Shown here: one piece after another, positions 30,639 to 40,597 of the stretch
How the letters are laid out: each line of letters begins with the position of its first letter
Position numbering within the stretch: the first letter of the stretch is position 1
Assembly (NCBI RefSeq): GCF_948948975.1
Contig: NZ_CARBVX010000003.1
Coordinates: 1-64,000 of the forward strand
DNA: 64,000 bases
Source of the DNA: an uncultured Lactobacillus sp.
Lineage (GTDB): Bacteria > Bacillota > Bacilli > Lactobacillales > Lactobacillaceae
Reading direction: 5' to 3'
Position numbers and translations under genes: made by a program
The notes under the pieces: generated by a model
Seen by the model: only the letters and a program-made list of their open reading frames with translations
The model's database searches: none
What the model was told of the DNA's origin: nothing

Positions 30639-31250
30639 ATGTGTAGTCATTATGAAATGCCGTCACTTAAAGAAATTAAGACATATCTAAAAACTGATTT
30701 AAAATTACCGCTAGTTGTATCAAAAAACATTGAAGACAAATTTGAATCTGTTACTCAAATTTATCCTAAATCTCCATCTTTAGTTATGCTATATAGCGAT
30801 GACGAACTAAAGTTAGTCGAAAAGAAATGGGGCTATCCTAGTCCATTTAAAAAGAATCGAGTAATTTATAATGCTCGGGTAGAGCGTTTTTATGAAGAAA
30901 AGCCATCAATGTGGGATGATTCATTTGCTCGTCAGCGTTGTATTATTTTAGCTAATGAATTCTGGGAAAGCAGCAAGCAAACTTACCTTGCTTCAAATAA
31001 CAAAACCTATCATGAGCACTCATCTTTTACTGCAAAAGATGAACCGATGGCACTAATTGCTGGCATTTATAAAGGTGCTGATTTTTCAATGGTTACTACT
31101 GCTTCTAATGATACTGTTCTTCCAGTCCATGAAAGAATGCCATTAGTATTAAAGCCATCTGAATTACGTCGTTGGCTCTTTCAAAACTTTACTTCTCTAC
31201 TTGACCGGTCAGAATATAATCTAGACAGACATCAGTTGCCACATCGTTAG
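30639..31250 (+). CDS. SOS response-associated peptidase family protein (SRAP/YedK-HMCES)
   Basis: 203 residues of the SRAP family, which crosslinks to abasic sites in single-stranded DNA through Cys2. The N-terminus is MCSHYEMP, so Cys2 is exposed once Met is removed. Other active-site parts are visible: NARVERFYEEKPSMW (Asn), RCIILANEFWES (Glu) and PVHERMPLVL (His). The C-terminal part looks slightly short. The start is fixed by AAGG and by the requirement for Cys2. It stands alone before tRNA-Gly. Confidence 0.9.
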   Translation: MCSHYEMPSLKEIKTYLKTDLKLPLVVSKNIEDKFESVTQIYPKSPSLVMLYSDDELKLVEKKWGYPSPFKKNRVIYNARVERFYEEKPSMWDDSFARQRCIILANEFWESSKQTYLASNNKTYHEHSSFTAKDEPMALIAGIYKGADFSMVTTASNDTVLPVHERMPLVLKPSELRRWLFQNFTSLLDRSEYNLDRHQLPHR

Positions 31251-31276
31251 CAAAATGATATAATCATTTTGCTTAT

Positions 31277-31347
31277 GCGGGTATAGTTTAATGGTAAAAT
31301 GTCAGCTTCCCAAGCTGAAGATGCGGGTTCGATTCACGCTATCCGCT
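31277..31347 (+). tRNA. tRNA-Gly (anticodon CCC)
   Basis: 71-base cloverleaf: acceptor GCGGGTA/TATCCGC, anticodon stem TCAGC/GCTGA with loop TTCCCAA (anticodon CCC, reads GGG), T-loop TTCGATT. No encoded CCA. The T-stem GCGGG/CACGC has one G-A mismatch. Confidence 0.93.
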
Positions 31348-31357
31348 TATATTAAAA

Positions 31358-31388
31358 AAGAGGAACTTCATAAAGTTCCTCTTTTTTT
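31358..31388. terminator. Bidirectional terminator after tRNA-Gly
   Basis: AGAGGAACTT pairs with AAGTTCCTCT, with T runs on both strands; shared by the tRNA and the convergent membrane-protein gene. Confidence 0.8.
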
Positions 31389-31836
31389 AAGCTAAAATCA
31401 CCATAAAAATCCCATTTAGGATCGCTAAATAAATTGGCATCACGATTCTTTGCGAATATAAGTAAGACCAAGCAAAAAGCATCCCGTAAAGACTATTGAG
31501 AATAAACAAACTAAATGAAGTTTGAAAATTAAGTATTCCGTAGAAAAAGCCTGAACAAATAATTCCCGCTATTCCGCTAGCCATATTCTGAGCTCTAAAC
31601 CCGTAATTAAAGAAAAAACCTGTTGTTAAATATACTTGCATTGCTGGCAGCAAAAGACCAGTAGAAAATATAAGAAACCAAAATAAAAGATTACATTCAG
31701 CCTTTTGATAAATTATTTGAAAAGACATTAAAGGAACACTTCCCTTGGCTTGAAGATAGGAAATAAAAATGCGTCCTAAAATGACCAAGATAGATACACC
31801 AACTATAAATCCATAATCTGCTAATAAAGGCATCAT
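31387..31836 (-). CDS. CPBP-like membrane protein lacking the catalytic residues
   Basis: 149 residues, about four to five membrane helices. The spacing resembles a CPBP (CAAX protease/bacteriocin-processing, Abi) domain: FFFNYGFRAQ stands where EExxxR is expected, SGFFYGILNFQ where the FxxxH motif is expected, and AILNG where the final HxxN lies. Both Glu and both His appear replaced, so protease activity is not expected. Starts within the stop of the upstream small gene (ATGATGA), so the two are co-translated. Family call tentative. Confidence 0.55.
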   Translation of the reverse strand: MMPLLADYGFIVGVSILVILGRIFISYLQAKGSVPLMSFQIIYQKAECNLLFWFLIFSTGLLLPAMQVYLTTGFFFNYGFRAQNMASGIAGIICSGFFYGILNFQTSFSLFILNSLYGMLFAWSYLYSQRIVMPIYLAILNGIFMVILA

Positions 31837-32048
31837 GGTTTTTTTTCAAAAAATCTTTGTTCTCGATTAAATTGTCGAATATAAAAATATAAAGTAAACA
31901 AGGCACAAAGCAAGAAAAAAAAGTACCCTATTTTATTTACATGATCATTTAACAGAGCTAATTTTTTAACTCCAATTACAATTAAATATAAGACCAAATA
32001 AACAATATATCTAGTCAAATTTCCTTGTCTGGACGACGGTGTATTCAT
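31833..32048 (-). CDS. Small two-helix membrane protein
   Basis: 71 residues with two hydrophobic segments (YIVYLVLYLIVIGV and GYFFFLLCALFTLYFYI) and a basic tail RQFNREQRFFEKKP. Not recognised. Overlaps the start of the CPBP-like gene by four bases, so the two probably act together. The upstream gap holds only a likely promoter shared with the divergent ROK kinase. Confidence 0.6.
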   Translation of the reverse strand: MNTPSSRQGNLTRYIVYLVLYLIVIGVKKLALLNDHVNKIGYFFFLLCALFTLYFYIRQFNREQRFFEKKP

Positions 32049-32130
32049 GTCTTTTCCCCTTTATATCAATTACTTTCAATTATAGCAAAGTATTTACTAT
32101 TAGTTATACTTCAGGAAAAATATATACTTA

Positions 32131-32159
32131 TTGACAGCGCTTACGTTGATGATTAACAT
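32131..32159 (+). promoter_or_regulatory. ROK kinase promoter with cre
   Basis: -35 TTGACA (32131-32136), 17 bases, -10 TAACAT (32154-32159). The cre-like TGACAGCGCTTACG (32132-32145, 12 of 14) covers the -35 box. Confidence 0.65.
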
Positions 32160-32190
32160 GAAAGATAAGATAAAAAGAGAGGTAATACTA

Positions 32191-33051
32191 ATGAACTTAA
32201 TCGCAATTGATATTGGTGGCACAACTATTAAAATCGCTACTTGGATAAATCAAAAATTGAAAATGATATTTACCATTGATACACCAGATAATTTAGAGAC
32301 TTTTTATGAGGAATTGACTGATGCAGTTAATGAGATAAAAGCCGATCATAAAATTGATGGTGTAGCAATTTCTTCTCCTGGTGCTGTTAATAAAGCTACT
32401 GGAGTAATTGAAGGAGCAAGTGCCCTACCTTATATTCATAACTTTAAAATTGTACCTGAATTAGAAAAAAGATTTGGTCTACCAGTAAGTATCGAAAATG
32501 ATGCAAATTGTGCAGCTCTTGCCGAAATAGCTGACGGAGCAGCTAAAGGATGCAAGAGCATGGCATTTTTAGTTATTGGTACCGGTGTTGGCGGAAGTAT
32601 CATTATTAACAATCAAATTTGGCATGGTGCTCATCTCTACGGTGGTGAATTTGGTTTTATGATTATTGATGGTAAGCAGTTAAGCGATCTAGCTTCACCT
32701 GTTGTCATGGCTAAGCGTTATAATAAAAAAACTGGAAAAGATTTTGATGGTAAGACCGTTTTTGAGCTTGCTGACACTGATGATCCGATTGCTCAAGAAG
32801 AACGTGAAAAGTTCCTCCATGCTCTTGCTGTTGCAATTTTTAATATTCAACATAGTTTTGATCCTGAAAAAATTATTATTGGTGGTGGAATTTCACAAAA
32901 TCCCGAATTAGTTCCACTACTTGATGATGAGATTGCCAAATTAAGAAATAAGATCAAAGTTACGACAATTAAACCAATTTTGGATATTTGTACGTTAAAA
33001 AATGAAGCAAATTTGCGTGGAGCGGTTGCAGATTTTGAAAAAGAGCATTAA
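32191..33051 (+). CDS. ROK family sugar kinase
   Basis: 287 residues of the ROK family (glucokinase, N-acetylmannosamine or fructokinase type). ATP/sugar motifs: AIDIGGTTIKIA, VAISSPGAVN, IENDANCAALAE (catalytic Asp region) and VIGTGVGGSI. The zinc-type GHxxxxxCxCGxxGC motif is absent; GGEFGFMIIDG stands near it. The start at 32191 fits the AGAGAGG site. Placed before the beta-glucoside region and under a cre-like site; it could phosphorylate glucose released from glucosides, but the substrate is not certain. Confidence 0.85.
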   Translation: MNLIAIDIGGTTIKIATWINQKLKMIFTIDTPDNLETFYEELTDAVNEIKADHKIDGVAISSPGAVNKATGVIEGASALPYIHNFKIVPELEKRFGLPVSIENDANCAALAEIADGAAKGCKSMAFLVIGTGVGGSIIINNQIWHGAHLYGGEFGFMIIDGKQLSDLASPVVMAKRYNKKTGKDFDGKTVFELADTDDPIAQEEREKFLHALAVAIFNIQHSFDPEKIIIGGGISQNPELVPLLDDEIAKLRNKIKVTTIKPILDICTLKNEANLRGAVADFEKEH

Positions 33052-33104
33052 ATTTTATATAGACACTTTTTTATTATTAAATAAATGTGTTTGAAAGCAT
33101 CATG

Positions 33105-33138
33105 AAAAAGGACTGAGGAAACTATCTCAGTCCTTTTT
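33105..33138 (+). terminator. Terminator after the ROK kinase
   Basis: AAAAAGGACTGAG pairs with CTCAGTCCTTTTT and is followed by further T. Confidence 0.85.
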
Positions 33139-33174
33139 TGTTATCTAATTAAACAAAAGTATATATTTTTAAAT

Positions 33175-33240
33175 TAAAGCGCTTTACTTTTATTATAAAT
33201 AAGCTTATATTTATACATGTAAAATATGTAAGCGATTGCA
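33175..33240 (+). promoter_or_regulatory. Two cre-like sites upstream of the GH1-PTS operon
   Basis: TAAAGCGCTTTA (33175-33186) is a perfect palindrome. TGTAAGCGATTGCA (33227-33240) matches 13 of 14 consensus positions and lies just before the ribosome site, well placed for a CcpA roadblock. Confidence 0.65.
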
Positions 33241-33253
33241 AAGAAGGAATATT

Positions 33254-34633
33254 ATGAATAAGCACAAAATGCCTAAAGACTTCTTCTGGGGCAATTCAGT
33301 TTCAAGTATGCAAACTGAAGGTGCCTGGGATGAAGACGGTAAAGGCTTATCAGTTTACGATGTACGACCTGCTACAGAAAATACTACAGACTGGCACACC
33401 GCGATTGATGAATACCATCGTTATGATGAGGATTTAGACCTAATGAAAGAAATGAATATGAATATGTATCGTATTCAAATTTCATGGTCAAGAGTTTGTC
33501 CTGAAGGAGACGGTGATTTTAATCCTAAGGGAATTGAATTTTACGACAAATTAGTAAATGCCATGCTTGATCGCGGAATCGAGCCAATGATTTGTCTTTA
33601 TCACTTTGACATGCCCCTACACCTAGCTAAAGAATACAACGGTTTTATGTCACGGCATGTTGTTAATGCTTTTGTTAGATTCGGCAAAAAGATGATTGAT
33701 CATTTTTCAGATCGGGTTAAATACTGGATTGTTTTCAATGAACATAATCTTTACTTCCAAGACGAAGTATTTAATATCTCTGGTTACGAAAAAGGTGACA
33801 AAACTTTAGATGATATATATACCATCTTTCACCACACCATGATCAGTCATATTCGATTAGCTAATTACATCCATGAAAAATATGATGATGTTAAAATTGG
33901 CGGAATGCTTGCCTTCCAACAAATTTATCCTGAAACTTCGAAGTCTACAGATGTTTGGGCAGCAAAACAAATTCAAGGATTTTTGAACTTCAATATTTAT
34001 GATGCAGATACGGGCCGCGGTTATTCACCGGAAGTACTGCAATATGCTAAAGACCACAATATTAATTGGGATATAACTGAAGATGATAAAGAAGAAATGA
34101 AAAAAGCAAAGGCTGACTTTTTAGCTTTTAGTTACTATTCTTCTTGGACAGTTTCAGCTGATAAAATTCCTGCCGACGTTGCTCCTAACCGTTACATGAA
34201 TTATGGCGGTGTAGAAAACAAGTATCTCAAGACAAATGCTTGGGGCTGGACTATTGATCCACTTGGTTTTAGAAACGCCCTTACCACTATGTACAACCAT
34301 TACAAGATTCCAGTCTTCCCAATTGAAAACGGAATCGGCATAAAAGAAACTTGGGATGGTAAACATATGATCGAAGATGATGAACGTATTGCTTACCACG
34401 AAGAACATATTAAGGCTATGAAAGATGCAATGTTCTTAGAAGGAGCTAAAGTTTTAGGTTATTTAGGTTGGGGATTAATCGATATTCCAAGTTCACATGC
34501 TGACATGGAAAAGCGTTACGGTGCTGTTTATGTTAACCGTTCAAATCATGACTTAAAAGATTTAAAACGTGTTCCAAAGAAATCATTTTATTGGTTCCAA
34601 AAAGTATTAAAAGATAATGGAGACGAAATATAA
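33254..34633 (+). CDS. 6-phospho-beta-glucosidase (GH1)
   Basis: 459-residue GH1 enzyme hydrolysing phosphorylated beta-glucosides delivered by the PTS. Acid/base VFNEHN and nucleophile FPIENGIG are present, with N-terminal KMPKDFFWGNSVSS. The ATG at 33254 (AAGAAGGAA site) replaces an upstream TTG. Its stop overlaps the EIIC start by one base (TAATG), so hydrolase and transporter are coupled. The NxH after the acid/base Glu and the shorter length distinguish it from the two other GH1 proteins here. Confidence 0.92.
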   Translation: MNKHKMPKDFFWGNSVSSMQTEGAWDEDGKGLSVYDVRPATENTTDWHTAIDEYHRYDEDLDLMKEMNMNMYRIQISWSRVCPEGDGDFNPKGIEFYDKLVNAMLDRGIEPMICLYHFDMPLHLAKEYNGFMSRHVVNAFVRFGKKMIDHFSDRVKYWIVFNEHNLYFQDEVFNISGYEKGDKTLDDIYTIFHHTMISHIRLANYIHEKYDDVKIGGMLAFQQIYPETSKSTDVWAAKQIQGFLNFNIYDADTGRGYSPEVLQYAKDHNINWDITEDDKEEMKKAKADFLAFSYYSSWTVSADKIPADVAPNRYMNYGGVENKYLKTNAWGWTIDPLGFRNALTTMYNHYKIPVFPIENGIGIKETWDGKHMIEDDERIAYHEEHIKAMKDAMFLEGAKVLGYLGWGLIDIPSSHADMEKRYGAVYVNRSNHDLKDLKRVPKKSFYWFQKVLKDNGDEI

Positions 34634-36063
34634 TGAGCGAACAAAAACAATCGGGCTTTAGTATGTTTGTTAATAAACACATACTGCCTCCAGTAATGAA
34701 ATTTGTTAATACTAAGGCTATTCAAGCCTTACAAAATGGTATGATTTATACTTTACCATTTATTCTTATTGGATCTATTTTCTTAATTTTAGGAAATATT
34801 CCTATTCCAGCTGTAGCTAATGCAATTAATGCTTCTGGTTGGGGAGCATTCTTCAACCAAGCCTACACTACTACTTTCAGTATCATGGCTATGTGGGCAT
34901 CAGTTGGTATTGCCTATATTTATGTTAAAAATGAAGGCTACGAACCATTAGCACCTGGTCTTACTTCATTAGCTGCTTTCTTAATGCTTCAAACTTTAAC
35001 TATTGACAGCCCATTAAAGAATGCCATGGCTAAAGGTATTGACGGTGGAATGATTGCAAAAGCAGTAACTGAAAATATTGATAAGTTACCACACGCTTTA
35101 CAAACATTCCTAGAATCACCAGTTACAGGTGTCTTCAACATTACCTGGCTTGGTGGCGACGGAATGATCGCCGCAATCATTGTCGGTTTATTAGTTGGTT
35201 GGATTTACTCCGCTATCATGAAAAAAGGCTGGACTATTAAGTTACCTGAACAAGTTCCCGCTGCTGTTTCTAACCAATTTACTGCCATGATTCCATCAGG
35301 AATTATCTTAATTGGTACTATGCTTATTTACGCAGGCTTTAAGTTAACTACTGGTTCAGACTTCCTACAATGGACCTACCAAACTCTTCAAATTCCACTT
35401 CAAGGCATCTCTGATTCACTTGGCGGTGCTATCGCCATTGGATTCTTAGTACCATTCTTCTGGTTCTTCGGTGTTCACGGCGGTTTAATTGTTGGTTCTC
35501 TTGCTGGCCCTATGCTTCAGGCTAACTCTTTTGATAATGCTCAATTATACAAAGCCGGTAAATTGACTATTGCCAACGGTGCTCACGTTGTTACTAACGA
35601 ATTCTACAACAACTTTATTAACTTAACTGGTTCAGGTATCACTATTGGTTTAATTATCTTTATTTTAATTGCTGCCAAATCAGCACAATTACGTTCAATC
35701 GGTAAAGTTGAGTTAGTTCCTGGTATCTTTAATATTAATGAACCATTCCTATTTGGTTTACCTATTGTTATGAACCCATTCTTGGCAATTCCGTTCTTCT
35801 TAACCCCCGTTGTAGTAGCTATCTCAACTTACTTCGTAATTAGAACTGGTATTATTCCTCCTCTTAATGGTTTTGCTTGTCCATGGACAATGCCAGCTGT
35901 TATCTCCGGTTTCCTAATTGGTGGCTGGAAGATGGCTATTTGGCAAGCATGTACACTGGTTATTTCAACTTTGATCTACTGGCCATTTGCTAAAAAGTAC
36001 GACAAGATCTTAGTCAAAAGAGAAGCTGCAGCGCTTAAAAAAGACGAAGCTGAAGGTAAATAA
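34633..36063 (+). CDS. celB: PTS cellobiose-type EIIC component
   Basis: Membrane channel of a lactose/cellobiose-family PTS, 476 residues. Typical blocks: MIYTLPFILIGSIFLILG, WFFGVHGGLIVGS, GKVELVPGIFNINEPFLFGL and PLNGFACPWTMPAVISG. It follows the GH1 gene with overlap. EIIB and EIIA follow after a promoter-containing gap. The natural beta-glucoside is not determined. Confidence 0.93.
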   Translation: MSEQKQSGFSMFVNKHILPPVMKFVNTKAIQALQNGMIYTLPFILIGSIFLILGNIPIPAVANAINASGWGAFFNQAYTTTFSIMAMWASVGIAYIYVKNEGYEPLAPGLTSLAAFLMLQTLTIDSPLKNAMAKGIDGGMIAKAVTENIDKLPHALQTFLESPVTGVFNITWLGGDGMIAAIIVGLLVGWIYSAIMKKGWTIKLPEQVPAAVSNQFTAMIPSGIILIGTMLIYAGFKLTTGSDFLQWTYQTLQIPLQGISDSLGGAIAIGFLVPFFWFFGVHGGLIVGSLAGPMLQANSFDNAQLYKAGKLTIANGAHVVTNEFYNNFINLTGSGITIGLIIFILIAAKSAQLRSIGKVELVPGIFNINEPFLFGLPIVMNPFLAIPFFLTPVVVAISTYFVIRTGIIPPLNGFACPWTMPAVISGFLIGGWKMAIWQACTLVISTLIYWPFAKKYDKILVKREAAALKKDEAEGK

Positions 36064-36104
36064 TTTTTTTAGATATTAATTAACACTTATGATTAAAATC
36101 ATGC

Positions 36105-36123
36105 TATAATGTAAATGCTTTCA
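36105..36123 (+). promoter_or_regulatory. Promoter and cre upstream of EIIB
   Basis: TATAAT (36105-36110) is followed by TGTAAATGCTTTCA (36110-36123), 13 of 14 to the cre consensus. A short hairpin GCTTTC/GAAAG follows. No good -35 box is seen. Confidence 0.6.
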
Positions 36124-36210
36124 ATAATGAAAGTGCATACATTTAATTTATAGATCAACACTCAAACATTGAAAAAACACTTAATTAGATTTACAAAGGA
36201 GATAATTATT

Positions 36211-36534
36211 ATGGCAGATAAAACTATTATGTTAGCTTGTTCAGCAGGTATGTCCACTTCACTTTTAGTATCAAAGATGCAAAACGCAGCTAAAGAAAAA
36301 GGTAAAGACTACAAGATCTTTGCTACTGCAGCATCAGGTATTCAAGATGAAATTGATAAGGAACACCCAGACGTATTAATGCTTGGACCTCAAGTTCAAT
36401 ACATGGAAGACAGTGTTAAAAAGATTACTGATGAAGCAGGCATCCCATTAGCAGTTATTAACATGCAAGACTACGGTATGATGAATGGTGAGCATGTTCT
36501 TGAAACTGCTCAAGAATTAATGGGCGACAAATAG
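36211..36534 (+). CDS. celA: PTS cellobiose-type EIIB component
   Basis: Cytoplasmic phosphocarrier, 107 residues. The phosphorylated Cys lies in TIMLACSAGMSTSLLV (about residue 10), followed by the Rossmann-like fold (DVLMLGPQVQYM; IPLAVINMQDYGMMNG). The start at 36211 has AAAGGAGATAATT; fourteen upstream codons were trimmed. Own promoter, so it can be expressed separately from EIIC. Confidence 0.94.
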   Translation: MADKTIMLACSAGMSTSLLVSKMQNAAKEKGKDYKIFATAASGIQDEIDKEHPDVLMLGPQVQYMEDSVKKITDEAGIPLAVINMQDYGMMNGEHVLETAQELMGDK

Positions 36535-36537
36535 TCA

Positions 36538-36786
36538 ATGAATGACAAAGTAAAAATTGTTAATGAATTTGATCGCAACGGTCATCACTTTAAAATTGGT
36601 GTCAGCGCAGATAGACAAGTTTCTATTTATTTAGATAATGAAACTAAAGCTCATCATGGCTATCATTTTCCAGGTATTATCCAAGTCCCTAAAGGTCTTG
36701 AGATAGACGGACAAATGATGCTGCAACTACCAATTGATTGTGATTCAGTAATTGATCAAGGAATTCAAGAATTAAAACAAAAATAA
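36538..36786 (+). CDS. Small uncharacterised protein inside the PTS operon
   Basis: 82 residues, soluble, not recognised. The pattern is beta-rich (HHFKIGVSADRQVSIYLDN) with several His (HHF, AHHGYHFPG), then PGIIQVPKGLEIDG. It starts three bases after EIIB and is followed by a terminator-like hairpin before EIIA, so it is co-expressed with EIIB. A role in PTS assembly or regulation is possible but only by position. Confidence 0.7.
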   Translation: MNDKVKIVNEFDRNGHHFKIGVSADRQVSIYLDNETKAHHGYHFPGIIQVPKGLEIDGQMMLQLPIDCDSVIDQGIQELKQK

Positions 36787-36793
36787 TTTATGG

Positions 36794-36847
36794 GAGATGC
36801 TTGCTGACATAGTAAAATAAATAATTGTCAGGAGCATCTTTTATTTT
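36794..36847 (+). terminator. Hairpin with T run between the small gene and EIIA
   Basis: GATGCT...CTGACA pairs with TGTCAG...AGCATC across a long loop, followed by TTTTATTTT; a partial terminator within the operon. Confidence 0.7.
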
Positions 36848-36874
36848 AAAAATACTATCTAGGAGAATTAAATT

Positions 36875-37201
36875 ATGGCACAAGAAAATAGCGATAATAT
36901 GCAAGTTGTAATGGGAATTATTATGCAAGCCGGTAATGCAAAAGCTGCTGCTATGCAAGCCATCCAAGCTGCTAAAAAAGGCGACTTTGAAAAGGCTGAT
37001 GAATTTATTAAGCAAGCAAACGAAGGCTTAGTAAATGCCCACAATGTTCAAACCGATATGTTAACCCAAGAAGCACAAGGTAACCATGTAAAAGTTGACC
37101 TTTACATGGTTCATGCTCAAGACCACTTAATGACTGCTATTACTTTTATTGATTTAGCTAAAGAAGTAGTAGCCGTTTACAAAAAAATGGCTGAAAAGTA
37201 A
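36875..37201 (+). CDS. celC: PTS lactose/cellobiose-type EIIA component
   Basis: Phosphocarrier of 108 residues, helical, trimer-forming family. The phosphorylated His is in YMVHAQDHLMTA near residue 80; the N-terminal helix GIIMQAGNAKAAAMQAI is typical. AGGAGAATTAAATT precedes the ATG. The stop overlaps the start of the GntR regulator (TAATG). Confidence 0.94.
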   Translation: MAQENSDNMQVVMGIIMQAGNAKAAAMQAIQAAKKGDFEKADEFIKQANEGLVNAHNVQTDMLTQEAQGNHVKVDLYMVHAQDHLMTAITFIDLAKEVVAVYKKMAEK

Positions 37202-37926
37202 TGACTGCTGAAGCAAAGTACTTAAAAGTTGCTCGAATTCTACAAAAAAGAATTGAAGATGGGATCTATAAACCTCAAACTCCCCTTCCTGACCAAAAAA
37301 CACTTGCAGAAGAATTACACGTAAGCCGTTTAACTGTTAAGAAGGCCTTAGATGGTCTACAAAGAAAAGGACTAGTCTATAAAGAATCAGGTCTTGGTAC
37401 CTTTGTCTTAGGACCAGTTCCAATTCAGGATAAATTTGATTCACCAGCGAATGCTTTTAGCGGCCTAGCTAATCTACTAGGATCTGATGAGGTCACTAGC
37501 GATATCATTGAATTTAATGTTGAATTTCCAAATGAGGATATCCAACATTACTTAAAATTAAAATCTAGCGATCCAGTTTACAATATTCGGCGCCTAAGAC
37601 GTCTTGAAGGTAAGCCTCTGATTCTTGAACATACCTTTATGCCAGTTAACTTGGTTCCAGATCTAAATGAAGATGTCTTACATAATTCTATCTATAACTA
37701 TCTTCACCATAATCTAAAACTTAAGTTTGGGGTTGCCTATCGTAAAATCAAAGCTGCTAAAGCTGATGACTGGGATCAACAATATCTTCAAGCTAAAAAA
37801 GACGATCCAATCTTAGAGCTTGAGCAAATCGTGTGGTTAAACAATGGTCAACCAGTTGAATATTCAACAAGCCGTAATCGCTACGATGAACGAAATTATG
37901 TCGTTTTAGAGACAAATAGCTTTTAA
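37201..37926 (+). CDS. GntR/UTRA regulator of the beta-glucoside operon (BglR/TreR-like)
   Basis: 241 residues: N-terminal GntR winged helix (YLKVARILQKRIEDGIY; LAEELHVSRLTVKKALDGLQ) and a C-terminal UTRA effector domain (YNIRRLRRLEGKPLILEHTFMP; LELEQIVWLNNGQPVEYS). Translationally coupled to EIIA, so it most likely senses a phosphorylated glucoside and controls this operon. Related to the second GntR gene at 39824-40522. Confidence 0.92.
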   Translation: MTAEAKYLKVARILQKRIEDGIYKPQTPLPDQKTLAEELHVSRLTVKKALDGLQRKGLVYKESGLGTFVLGPVPIQDKFDSPANAFSGLANLLGSDEVTSDIIEFNVEFPNEDIQHYLKLKSSDPVYNIRRLRRLEGKPLILEHTFMPVNLVPDLNEDVLHNSIYNYLHHNLKLKFGVAYRKIKAAKADDWDQQYLQAKKDDPILELEQIVWLNNGQPVEYSTSRNRYDERNYVVLETNSF

Positions 37927-37930
37927 GTAA

Positions 37931-39486
<1,556 letters not shown>

Positions 39487-39491
39487 ATATA

Positions 39492-39527
39492 AAATAGAAC
39501 CTAGCATTTCTAGGCTCTATTTTTTTG
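39492..39527 (+). terminator. Terminator after the GH1 gene
   Basis: ATAGA-CCTAG pairs with CTAGG-TCTAT, followed by seven T. Confidence 0.8.
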
Positions 39528-39553
39528 ACAAGATAGATGGACACCTTACTTAA

Positions 39554-39736
39554 GCAATCAAAAAAGCTCGTGGTAATAACTTACTCGTTAAAATTGGTTA
39601 CTATTTAACTGATACACCTCAAGGTTGTCAGATTATTTTTAAAGAAGGTGTTCTCAGTTATGATGAAAAGAAACATTCTAATATCGGTACTTGGTTTTAT
39701 AACTGGCAGTTAAAGCAAGGCGCAAAAAACAATTAA
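39554..39736 (+). pseudogene. Unidentified gene remnant
   Basis: About 60 open codons with no start, preceded in frame by a TAA (39551). The reading AIKKARGNNLLVKIGYYLTD continues to IGTWFYNWQLKQGAKNN and has normal protein composition, unlike random intergenic DNA. I do not recognise the family. Together with the surrounding gap (39528-39773) it looks like the 3' end of a decayed gene between two terminators. Confidence 0.45.
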
Positions 39737-39773
39737 AACAAATGAAAAATAATGTTTTAGGCTATACAAAATA

Positions 39774-39825
39774 AAAATAGTCCTAGTCTCAAATAATTTA
39801 TATTTTGAGCCTAGGACTATTTTTT
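39774..39825 (-). terminator. Terminator of the second GntR gene
   Basis: Long hairpin AATAGTCCTAG...CTCAAA with TTTGAG...CTAGGACTATT and T runs on both strands. Confidence 0.85.
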
Positions 39826-40522
39826 AAATAATGTCATCAGAACTTTGATCATAGAATTTAGAATTTTGATAGTTGTATACCAATTTAGAACTATTAAATG
39901 ATGTGCCATTGGCTAAATAGAAAGTATCATAAACTTCTAAACAGGGATCTCCTTCTTCTAATTCTAAATATTTTGCTTCGTCTGCTCTTAACTTTCTAAC
40001 GCGCATATATTTATCAGAGAAACGAATCTCTTTCTTTAGACCATCTTTGATATAGTCAAAAATCGATCCTTCAGCAATTTCCTTACTCATAAAAGGAATA
40101 ATGCTCTTAGGATAGTATGATTCTTCTAAAACAAACGGCTTACCTTCTTGTTTGCGCAATCTTTTTATAAAGTAACATACTTCATCAGAATGCAGATAGT
40201 CACATAAAGGTTTAGGGGGCCTTCTCTCAGCAAACTCAATTACTTCAGTCGTAGGATCTTTTAAAACATGGGCAAAGCCGGCGTTATCAGTAAGTGACAT
40301 ATAGCCATCTCGCCCTGTAGGTCTAACAAAAACACCAGAACCTTGAACTTTATAAACTATTCCTCGTTGAGTTAACAAAGTAATCGCCTGTAAAATAGTA
40401 GATTTACCAACTTGATATTCTTTCATCAATTCGGTAATTGTTGGTAATTTATCTCCATGATGAAGTTTATTTTTAGTGATGTAAGCTTTTATTTTATCCG
40501 CAACTAATTCATATTTTTTCAT
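39824..40522 (-). CDS. GntR/UTRA family regulator
   Basis: 232 residues: winged helix (VADKIKAYITKNKLHHGDKLP; KEYQVGKSTILQAITLLTQRG) and UTRA domain (YFIKRLRKQEGKPFVLEESYYP; CLEVYDTFYLANGTSF). AAGGA precedes the ATG. It lies next to a broken PTS EIIC gene on the same strand and probably regulated it and the neighbouring GH1 gene. Confidence 0.9.
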   Translation of the reverse strand: MKKYELVADKIKAYITKNKLHHGDKLPTITELMKEYQVGKSTILQAITLLTQRGIVYKVQGSGVFVRPTGRDGYMSLTDNAGFAHVLKDPTTEVIEFAERRPPKPLCDYLHSDEVCYFIKRLRKQEGKPFVLEESYYPKSIIPFMSKEIAEGSIFDYIKDGLKKEIRFSDKYMRVRKLRADEAKYLELEEGDPCLEVYDTFYLANGTSFNSSKLVYNYQNSKFYDQSSDDII

Positions 40523-40532
40523 TACTATGTCC

Positions 40533-40578
40533 TTAAAATAAAAATCTTCATAGTTATATTTTAAACTACGAAGATTTT
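40533..40578 (-). terminator. Terminator after the EIIC pseudogene
   Basis: AAAATCTTC-TAGTT pairs with AACTA-GAAGATTTT, followed by TATTTT on minus. Confidence 0.7.
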
Positions 40579-40597
40579 GAAAGTCTATACTTTTTAA

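Noticed and set aside
39541..39736. Insertion sequence remnant
   Set aside because: No inverted repeats, target duplication or transposase motif (DDE) are visible in the fragment.
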